A stretch of DNA of 24,226 nucleotides from a virus. The stretch lies in IMG/VR virus record IMGVR_UViG_3300006789_000154, positions 1-24,226 of that record. One strand, given 5' to 3'. Below the pieces are notes generated by a model that was given only the letters and a program-made list of their open reading frames with translations, was not told the DNA's origin and searched no databases. Within the stretch, counting starts at the first letter, position 1, and every line of letters begins with the position of its first letter. Below are positions 1 to 4,895 of this stretch, in pieces. Position numbers and translations under genes: made by a program.

Positions 1-561
1 ATGAACGACAAAAATTTCAAGGCCACCAAAAATATGGGCGTCCAGAAATCCAAACCAATCTACTGGGCGCAATGCCAGATTGGTATGCATCTCGCTGAAA
101 TGGATCGCTGTTATTTTATAGCTGTCAACAAAAACACAGATGAGATCTATGGTGAGAGGATCAAGCTCGACAAGGCAGAGGCCAAGGCGCTGATTAGCAA
201 GGCTGAGAACATTGTATTCTCTGCCCTACCGCCAGATAAACTGCACGATGATCCGAGTAATTGGCAGTGCAAGTTTTGCCCCTACTGGGCTGTGTGCCAC
301 GGCTGCAAGATTCCAGAGGTTAGCTGTCGGACGTGCAGCCATGTGACGCCAGAGCAAGATGGCACTTGGAGCTGTTCAAAGGGTAAGCCTACTGTCACTT
401 GTGATGAGCATTTGTACATCCCACAGATCATGCCGCCAGACCTAGAGGTGTCAGACGCTGGTGATGATTTTGTTGATTATGAGGATCTGGACAGCGGAGA
501 GATAATCCGCAATCAAAACAACAGCCGCGAGATATTTGAATCGAGGATGCGTGATGAGTGA
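1..561 (+). CDS. PD-(D/E)XK (Cas4/YqaJ-like) nuclease, C-terminal part, with two Cys clusters
   Basis: The visible 186 residues resemble the last part of a phage RecB/Cas4/YqaJ-type nuclease. Near the start, YWAQCQIGMH (residues 21-30) looks like the conserved Tyr/Gln helix of that fold. It is followed by a beta strand and by WQCKFCPYWAVC (about 89-100), a C-x2-C-x5-C arrangement like the C-terminal Fe-S cysteines of Cas4/AddB nucleases. A second group, CRTC (109-112) plus two later cysteines, looks like a small zinc ribbon. The catalytic Glu/Asp/E-x-K core is not present. The reading frame is open to base 1, so the ATG there is probably an internal Met and the gene starts outside the window. 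The role is inferred as DNA end-processing or recombination together with the helicase and VRR-NUC genes downstream. The tail is acidic. It overlaps the next gene by 8 bp. Confidence 0.55.
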   Translation: MNDKNFKATKNMGVQKSKPIYWAQCQIGMHLAEMDRCYFIAVNKNTDEIYGERIKLDKAEAKALISKAENIVFSALPPDKLHDDPSNWQCKFCPYWAVCHGCKIPEVSCRTCSHVTPEQDGTWSCSKGKPTVTCDEHLYIPQIMPPDLEVSDAGDDFVDYEDLDSGEIIRNQNNSREIFESRMRDE

Positions 562-808
562 TAACAGGAACCTTCAAAAGTTGGTACGAAAAATTATTAA
601 CGCCATGCCAGATGAAATTAGTGATGAGGAATTGGTGTGTATAATATTGAATTTGGTGATGTTATATTCACGCCACGAAAATTGGCCAAAAATTCAAAGC
701 GACGTTGGAATTAATATTGTCATGGAAGTGATGGGCAAAAAAAATGATGTAAGACGCGCCGTCCAAGATGCGGATGATTTTTTAGGGAGAATTGTCAATG
801 ACGTTTGA
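554..808 (+). CDS. Small helical hypothetical protein (84 aa)
   Basis: I do not recognise this protein. It is predicted to be almost entirely alpha-helical, with a hydrophobic stretch CIILNLVMLY near the middle and a mixed-charge surface, and it has no cysteine or catalytic motif pattern. A TTG lies upstream at 536, but the ATG at 554 is chosen because GAGGA at 543-547 sits 6 bases in front of it. It overlaps the preceding nuclease-like gene by 8 bp and the helicase by 11 bp, so it is translationally coupled to both. Its base composition is more AT-rich than its neighbours. By position it could be an accessory factor of the nuclease/helicase pair, but that is inference only. Confidence 0.6.
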   Translation: MSDNRNLQKLVRKIINAMPDEISDEELVCIILNLVMLYSRHENWPKIQSDVGINIVMEVMGKKNDVRRAVQDADDFLGRIVNDV

Positions 809-2453
809 ACTTCGAGATTATCAGAAAGAGGCTGTCGATGGTCTGTACAATTACTGGGCTGGAAAGGCTGGCGATAATCCGTTGATCGTTGCGCCAACAG
901 GATCTGGCAAGACGGCTATTATCGCGCAGTTGATTAAGGATGCCATGAGCTATCCTGACACTAGAGTTCTGGTTGTGACGCATGTGAAAGAGCTTCTGGA
1001 GCAAGGCGCAAGTGGGCTGCTAAAACTCTACCCAGAGGCTGATTTTGGCATATACAGCGCAGGGTTGAAGCAGAAGGTTCTAGACCGCCCAATCACGTTT
1101 GCAGGCATCCAGAGCGTCTGGGAGAGGGCGTATGACATTGTGCCAGCTCCTGACTTGGTTTTGATCGATGAGGCACACCTATTGCCCAAAAATACTGAGA
1201 CACGATACAATCGATTTATTGCCGATCTGAAAGTTTGCAATCCACTGGTGAAAGTGGTTGGGCTTACAGCCACGCCGTACAGATTAGACACAGGATATTT
1301 GCATCAAGGAAAGGGCAGAATCTTTGATGGGATTGCCCATGACATACCTGTGGGGATGCTGATGGAGCAGGGATATCTCTCCCCGGTCATCTCGAAGGGT
1401 GGTATAAGGCAGATTGATTTGACAGGTGTTGGCAAGCGAGGCGGTGAGTTTATCGAAAGCCAGCTTGCCACGGCTGCGTCTGATCCAGAATTGGTCAAAT
1501 CAACTGTCGAAGAAATTGTAGATCTGGGGTCTGATCGAAAAAGCTGGCTGGTGTTTAGTAGTGGAATAAATCATGCAAATATGTTGGCTGATGAGTTCGA
1601 GGGGCAGGGGATAGACGTTGGTGTGGTGACAGGTGGCGACAGCAGTGCTGTGCGCGAGAGGACCATTGCTGACTTCAAGAGCGGTCAACTGCGATGCCTG
1701 ATTAATGTGAACGTGCTGACCACAGGTTTCGATCATCCAGAAGTGGATCTGGTTGCGCTTGTTAGAGCGACAGCTTCGACTGGCTTGTATGTTCAGATGG
1801 TTGGGCGCGGGACGCGGATTGCTGACGGCAAGGAAAATTGCCTGATTTTGGACTACGGCCAGAATGTCGAGCGGCATGGCTTCATCGATAAGGTAAAGCC
1901 AAAGGACAAATCGGCAGGCGCGGGGGATGGAGAAGCCCCTGCAAAACAATGCGAGAGCTGCCAGACGATGGTTCACGCAGCCTGTCAGATCTGTCCATCG
2001 TGTGGGTTTGAGTTCCCTGCTCCGACACTCAACCACAGCGCAAGCAGCTATCGTGGGGCTATGCTATCGTCACAGGTGCAGTCTGAGTGGGTTGACGTTG
2101 ATGACGTTAAATATCGTCGGCACAGCAAGGCTGGTAAACCTGACAGTGTGAAAGTCACTTACAAATATGGTTTTTTTGAAGAGGTCTCGGAATGGCTTTG
2201 CCCAGATCACGGCGGCTATGCGTCAGGCAAATATCAGCAGCGTAAGCGCTTATTAAATTCTGAGGCTGACACGACTGATGACGCCCTAAACGAATGTCAT
2301 TTTTGGACAACGCCCAGTCGAATAAAAATTAAACCATCCACCCACAATCCAAAATATAAAGAGGTTGTAGAGTTTGATTATACCCAAGTGGAGATAAAAA
2401 ATGAGGCGCAAAGTAAGGACTTCAATCGTTTCGGTGACGAGATACCCTTCTGA
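798..2453 (+). CDS. DEAH-type superfamily 2 DNA helicase with zinc ribbon
   Basis: A 551-aa ATP-dependent helicase. Motifs occur in order: RDYQKEAV near the N-terminus (Q-motif-like), Walker A APTGSGKT with Lys38, DEAH box at 124-127, TATP at 157-160, motif V LTTGFDHPEVD, and the motif VI arginine fingers QMVGRGTR at about 332-340. After the RecA-like core comes a zinc ribbon starting at Cys385 (CESC then CPSC about 11 residues later). A further C-terminal module containing KYGFFEEVSEWLC and CPDHGGY may bind metal or ssDNA. The RAD3/UvsW/Hef-like architecture is common in phage replication or recombination arms. The start is the ATG at 798 with AGGGAGA 7 bases upstream; a TTG two codons earlier has no such support. 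The 3' end overlaps the VRR-NUC gene by 53 bp. It probably unwinds branched or replicating phage DNA together with the neighbouring nucleases. Confidence 0.9.
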   Translation: MTFELRDYQKEAVDGLYNYWAGKAGDNPLIVAPTGSGKTAIIAQLIKDAMSYPDTRVLVVTHVKELLEQGASGLLKLYPEADFGIYSAGLKQKVLDRPITFAGIQSVWERAYDIVPAPDLVLIDEAHLLPKNTETRYNRFIADLKVCNPLVKVVGLTATPYRLDTGYLHQGKGRIFDGIAHDIPVGMLMEQGYLSPVISKGGIRQIDLTGVGKRGGEFIESQLATAASDPELVKSTVEEIVDLGSDRKSWLVFSSGINHANMLADEFEGQGIDVGVVTGGDSSAVRERTIADFKSGQLRCLINVNVLTTGFDHPEVDLVALVRATASTGLYVQMVGRGTRIADGKENCLILDYGQNVERHGFIDKVKPKDKSAGAGDGEAPAKQCESCQTMVHAACQICPSCGFEFPAPTLNHSASSYRGAMLSSQVQSEWVDVDDVKYRRHSKAGKPDSVKVTYKYGFFEEVSEWLCPDHGGYASGKYQQRKRLLNSEADTTDDALNECHFWTTPSRIKIKPSTHNPKYKEVVEFDYTQVEIKNEAQSKDFNRFGDEIPF

Positions 2454-2769
2454 ACACGATGAACAGGTTGGATTTGTTAATTGGTTTCGAGCTAATTTTC
2501 CAAGAGTTTTGATCTTCGCAATTCCAAACGGCGGCAAGAGATCGATCTCTGCTGGCAAAAAGTTCAAGGCAGAGGGTGTTGTGGCTGGGGTTCCAGACCT
2601 GTTTATTCCTGAGTGGAACTTGTGGGTGGAGATGAAACGAGAACGCGGTGGGCGACTTTCCCCCGATCAAAAAGACATGATTGCGTACCTTGAGGGGATT
2701 GGCCACTGCGTGGTTGTGGGCAAGGGCGCGAAGGATGCTTCGAAGCAGATTATGGATTTTAAAAAATGA
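2401..2769 (+). CDS. VRR-NUC domain endonuclease
   Basis: A 122-aa stand-alone VRR-NUC (PD-(D/E)XK superfamily) nuclease. Visible motifs are E21-Q22 in the first helix (SEHDEQVGFVNWF), IPNGGKR at 41-47, AGVPDLFIP with Asp66, and WVEMKR with Glu77 and Lys79 completing the D-ExK catalytic set. LSPDQK (Gln90) follows, as expected for the family. The length is typical of phage versions. Family members cut branched or structured DNA such as Holliday junctions, so with the helicase next door it is a plausible junction-resolving or recombination nuclease. The ATG at 2401 is supported by GGAGAT about 5 bases upstream. The first 53 bp lie inside the helicase gene in another frame, and the stop overlaps the next small ORF (ATGA). 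Confidence 0.88.
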   Translation: MRRKVRTSIVSVTRYPSEHDEQVGFVNWFRANFPRVLIFAIPNGGKRSISAGKKFKAEGVVAGVPDLFIPEWNLWVEMKRERGGRLSPDQKDMIAYLEGIGHCVVVGKGAKDASKQIMDFKK

Positions 2770-2918
2770 AATTAAAATATCACTGGACAATTAAAGACGA
2801 TGGACTGAATATTTATGAAGAAGGGGTGAGGGTTGCGAAGATCGATCCTGATCAATTCAAACATTTAGTTGCAGAATTAACAGAGCATTTAAGGTGGCAA
2901 GAAACTAGAGAAGGATAG
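2766..2918 (+). CDS. Small hypothetical protein (50 aa)
   Basis: This short ORF begins MKLKYHWTIKDDGLNIYEEG and ends with a helix rich in Leu, His and Glu. Its ATG overlaps the VRR-NUC stop (ATGA), which argues for coupled translation. The pattern is two or three beta strands followed by one helix (IDPDQFKHLVAELTEHL), a compact fold reminiscent of small phage accessory or inhibitor proteins, but I recognise no family. It fills the gap exactly between the nuclease and the following 62-aa gene. The supporting evidence is position, coupling and a sensible amphipathic pattern. Confidence 0.6.
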   Translation: MKLKYHWTIKDDGLNIYEEGVRVAKIDPDQFKHLVAELTEHLRWQETREG

Positions 2919-2923
2919 AAAAA

Positions 2924-3112
2924 ATGGGTGATGAATCTTTACGGCCAGAGCAGAAAGCGCACTTGAGATTTTTGAGACAGCAGGTTGATACATGCCAAAC
3001 CGAGGCTCTTCGAATTGTCGCTCACCCCAACGTCACGCAGGACATGTTCAGAGCATGTAATGAATTAAAAAAATACAGAAAATCCTTACAGCGCGAAGGC
3101 GTAAAAATTTAA
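2924..3112 (+). CDS. Small helical basic hypothetical protein (62 aa)
   Basis: The protein is predicted to be two long helices (PEQKAHLRFLRQQVDTCQ and MFRACNELKKYRKSLQREG), with a basic C-terminus that could contact nucleic acid. It begins five bases after the upstream small ORF; AAGGA at 2911-2915 is a plausible ribosome binding site. It is the last gene before the promoter-like intergenic region at 3113-3190, so it closes the nuclease/helicase operon. The family is not recognised. Confidence 0.6.
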   Translation: MGDESLRPEQKAHLRFLRQQVDTCQTEALRIVAHPNVTQDMFRACNELKKYRKSLQREGVKI

Positions 3113-3136
3113 TTTAAAAAAAATGCACTTCCTCTA

Positions 3137-3190
3137 TTGTAATCTGTGACAACTGTCATATGTTAGTTATGTAGAGAGAGAGGAAACACT
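3137..3190 (+). promoter_or_regulatory. Promoter/operator copy 1 (palindromic block plus GA-rich leader)
   Basis: Bases 3137-3158 are identical to 3963-3984, the copy ahead of the gene at 4019. Both contain the inverted repeat TGACA-AC-TGTCA (here 3147-3158), an operator-like palindrome. A weak -10-like region (TTAGTTATG) follows. Next comes GTAGAGAGAGAGGAAA, shared with copy 2 apart from the number of GA units, which supplies the ribosome binding site for the ATG at 3191. No clear consensus -35 sits 16-18 bases from the -10-like element, so activator dependence, or use of the block itself as a phage-specific promoter, is possible. Confidence 0.65.
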
Positions 3191-3922
3191 ATGAAAAATG
3201 TAAACATCAAATCAGTCAACAATGGCAAAAAAGCAGCAGACCGCAATCGCTACTGTGGCCCAGCCGTCATCAGCGCAGTCACTGGTATGACTACTGGAGA
3301 GGCTGCTCGACTGATTCGTCATGTTGGTGGACGCAAATGCATCAAAGGCTCAACTACACATGAAGTCATAAGATCTCTTGAGATGTGTGGCATTAGAGGT
3401 CAGCACAAAACATTTGGACTTGATCTTGATCGTAGCAGTGGAGTGACACTAGCTGGCTGGCTCAAGTCTACAGTCAAAGAACGCACAGCCAATCGTGTGT
3501 TTTTGATCGTTGCTGGTTGGCACTGGCAACTGGTTCAAGGACGCCGCTACGTTTGTGGGATTGTTGGTGATGTGGTCAGCATCAAAGACAAAAAGGTAAA
3601 ACGCCGTGCGCGTGTAGCCGAAGTCTATGAGCTTACATCAATGGGCGCGATTACTAAACCCAGCGAGGCTATAAAGCCAAAGCGTGTGGCGTGTGGTGCG
3701 GACAGGGATCGTGGCAAAGCTCAACGCCTAGCAAAGAAGATGGGCATGGAGATCACCATTGAGCCTTCTGGGTATGGAGATAATGCGTACTGGATCGATT
3801 ACGACAGTGAAGACGATTATGCAGATCTTGGCGTAATCGAAGGCCACTGCTCGTATGCTTGGTGGGAAGTTTTGGGGAAGCTCCAAGAAATTGAGCGGCA
3901 CCAACAAAAAAAGGCAGCATAA
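3191..3922 (+). CDS. C39/papain-like cysteine protease-like protein
   Basis: A 243-aa protein whose first half looks like a papain-fold (peptidase C39-like) domain. RYCGPAVISAVTG (20-32) places Cys22 at the start of a helix, as in CGPA/CGPT nucleophile motifs. VAGWHWQLVQG places His111 at the start of a strand. Asp127 (GIVGD) lies 16 residues further on, the spacing usual for the third triad member. The C-terminal third (about 165-243) is separate, with a basic stretch followed by a very acidic one (YDSEDDYADLG) and aromatic residues (YAWWEVL). There is no signal peptide, so it should act in the cytoplasm. It is monocistronic: its own promoter-like block lies upstream and a perfect terminator follows 7 bases after the stop. 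The target is unknown. Processing of a host or phage protein, or an inactive protease-fold binding protein, are both possible. Confidence 0.6.
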   Translation: MKNVNIKSVNNGKKAADRNRYCGPAVISAVTGMTTGEAARLIRHVGGRKCIKGSTTHEVIRSLEMCGIRGQHKTFGLDLDRSSGVTLAGWLKSTVKERTANRVFLIVAGWHWQLVQGRRYVCGIVGDVVSIKDKKVKRRARVAEVYELTSMGAITKPSEAIKPKRVACGADRDRGKAQRLAKKMGMEITIEPSGYGDNAYWIDYDSEDDYADLGVIEGHCSYAWWEVLGKLQEIERHQQKKAA

Positions 3923-3929
3923 ATTAATT

Positions 3930-3951
3930 GGGGCTTCGGCCCCTTTTTTTT
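3930..3951 (+). terminator. Rho-independent terminator (TTCG tetraloop)
   Basis: GGGGC-TTCG-GCCCC is a perfect 5-bp GC stem with an extra-stable UUCG loop, followed directly by eight T. It lies 7 bases after the stop codon of the protease-like gene and 12 bases before the second copy of the promoter block, insulating the two units. On the minus strand the hairpin is followed by AATTAATTTA, so it would terminate only weakly in that direction. Confidence 0.93.
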
Positions 3952-3962
3952 GCCTACCCCCC

Positions 3963-4018
3963 TTGTAATCTGTGACAACTGTCACTATCTATAATGTAGA
4001 GAGAGAGAGGAAATCAAA
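3963..4018 (+). promoter_or_regulatory. Promoter/operator copy 2 (palindromic block, TATAAT, GA-rich leader)
   Basis: Bases 3963-3984 repeat the block at 3137-3158 exactly. Here the palindrome extends to 6+6 bp (GTGACA-AC-TGTCAC, 3972-3985). A consensus -10 TATAAT sits at 3990-3995, directly after the palindrome. TTGTAA at 3963-3968 would leave a 21-bp spacer, too long for an ordinary -35, so the palindrome occupies the spacer region where a repressor or an MerR-type regulator would act. GAGAGAGAGAGG follows as leader and ribosome binding site for the ATG at 4019. Confidence 0.7.
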
Positions 4019-4588
4019 ATGGCATACGACCCGACACACGAATATGAGCATAGCTATTACTCTTCAATCGAAGCTCGCAAGCTGGCTAATGCCGCTCACA
4101 CTAAGCGCGTAAACTGGATCGCCACTGATGATCGCGCCCAAGAGATCATCGATTTCTTGGTTAACTACAGCCCAGAAGACGAAGGTTTTTTCCCAGCCGT
4201 TAAAAAAGGTATCAACACATACGGCCAACCCACACCCAATATGCGTAACGCTATGGTCAAGGTGCTGGACAAACGTGCCGCACAAGCCGCTGAGTGGGCT
4301 ACCAGAGATGGCAAGTGTGAGTTTGTTGGCACAGTGGGCAAGCGTCAGGCTTTCACAGTCACAGTGAAGCATATCGTGGATCTGGAAGGCATCTATGGCA
4401 TATCACACCTTCATATCTGCCGTGATGCTGATGACAACGTCATCATCTACAAAGGCACACAATACTGGGGCAAAGGCGCTCAAGTGACTTTCATGGCAAA
4501 AGTCAAAGAGCATGGCGTCCGTGATGGATTAAAGCAAACCATCATCCAGCGCCCCACAAAAGTAAAAGTAAATGGGGAAGATTACTAA
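4019..4588 (+). CDS. Conserved phage protein, probable OB-fold C-terminal domain
   Basis: A 189-aa protein. The N-terminal half is helical (HTKRVNWIATDDRAQEIIDFL, then VKKGINTYGQPTPNMRNAM). The C-terminal half is a run of beta strands (FTVTVKHI, SHLHICRDADDNVIIYKGT, AQVTFMAKVKEH, KQTIIQRP). The strand pattern ending in G-x-K-Q-T-I-x-x-R-P-T-K recalls small OB-fold domains seen in many phage and actinobacterial hypothetical proteins, so single-stranded nucleic acid binding is a reasonable guess. The N-terminal helices may form a DNA-related module; this is not established. It has its own promoter block and heads a three-gene unit with the two small ORFs that follow. Confidence 0.65.
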   Translation: MAYDPTHEYEHSYYSSIEARKLANAAHTKRVNWIATDDRAQEIIDFLVNYSPEDEGFFPAVKKGINTYGQPTPNMRNAMVKVLDKRAAQAAEWATRDGKCEFVGTVGKRQAFTVTVKHIVDLEGIYGISHLHICRDADDNVIIYKGTQYWGKGAQVTFMAKVKEHGVRDGLKQTIIQRPTKVKVNGEDY

Positions 4589-4590
4589 TA

Positions 4591-4686
4591 ATGTACGGTA
4601 AAAATCTCCGCGAATTTATCTTGGCGCTACACGGTTTTGATATCGTGTGGCTCCCATCCGAAAACGGCGATCAGCCACCATTTTAG
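4591..4686 (+). CDS. Very small hypothetical protein (31 aa)
   Basis: The ORF begins MYGKNLREFILALHGFDIVW and ends in a polar, proline-containing tail. Its ATG follows the upstream TAA by two bases, with GGGGAAG ahead at a workable distance. The stop lies 12 bases before the next gene, whose ribosome binding site AGAGAGGAAA is in between. The tight spacing on both sides and the amphipathic helix suggest a real small protein, but no family is recognised and chance cannot be excluded. Confidence 0.45.
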   Translation: MYGKNLREFILALHGFDIVWLPSENGDQPPF

Positions 4687-4698
4687 AGAGGAAATGAA

Positions 4699-4893
4699 AT
4701 GAAAGTAAATGAACATGGATCACCCGCCGATAGGGGAAGTGCCGACGCTTACTATGGGCGCAGAATGAACCCACACTGGTGGCCTAGCGGCTCCTACGAA
4801 GGCAAGCGCATTGAAAGCAGGGATATGTCCCAATCGCAGATAGATGCCTATGTAGAGGCGTATGAGGCGCAGGACAGCTTTAAGGACTGGTAG
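4699..4893 (+). CDS. Conserved small phage protein (64 aa) with YYGRxxNPH motif
   Basis: Residues 9-30 carry PADRGSADAYYGRRMNPHWW. A short helix follows, SQSQIDAYVEAYEAQ, and the end is FKDW. The order (RGSAD-YYGR-NPH, then an acidic AYxxxYE helix) matches a small protein I recall from many phage and bacterial genomes. It has a distant likeness to the ribosome modulation factor layout (A-x-Y-x-GR-x-x-P). That likeness is inference, and the function is unknown. AGAGAGGAAA upstream of the ATG at 4699 is a good ribosome binding site. It is the last gene of the early arm, and its stop is 2 bp from the stop of the convergent late operon. Confidence 0.65.
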   Translation: MKVNEHGSPADRGSADAYYGRRMNPHWWPSGSYEGKRIESRDMSQSQIDAYVEAYEAQDSFKDW

Positions 4894-4895
4894 TC

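Noticed and set aside
1500-2036. Long minus-strand open frame opposite the helicase
   Set aside because: Shadow of the helicase frame; no domain pattern and no supporting start signal, while the plus-strand frame has all SF2 motifs.
3113-3136. Possible terminator in the A/T-rich stretch after the 62-aa gene
   Set aside because: Only A/T-rich inverted pieces without a GC stem; not convincing as an intrinsic terminator.
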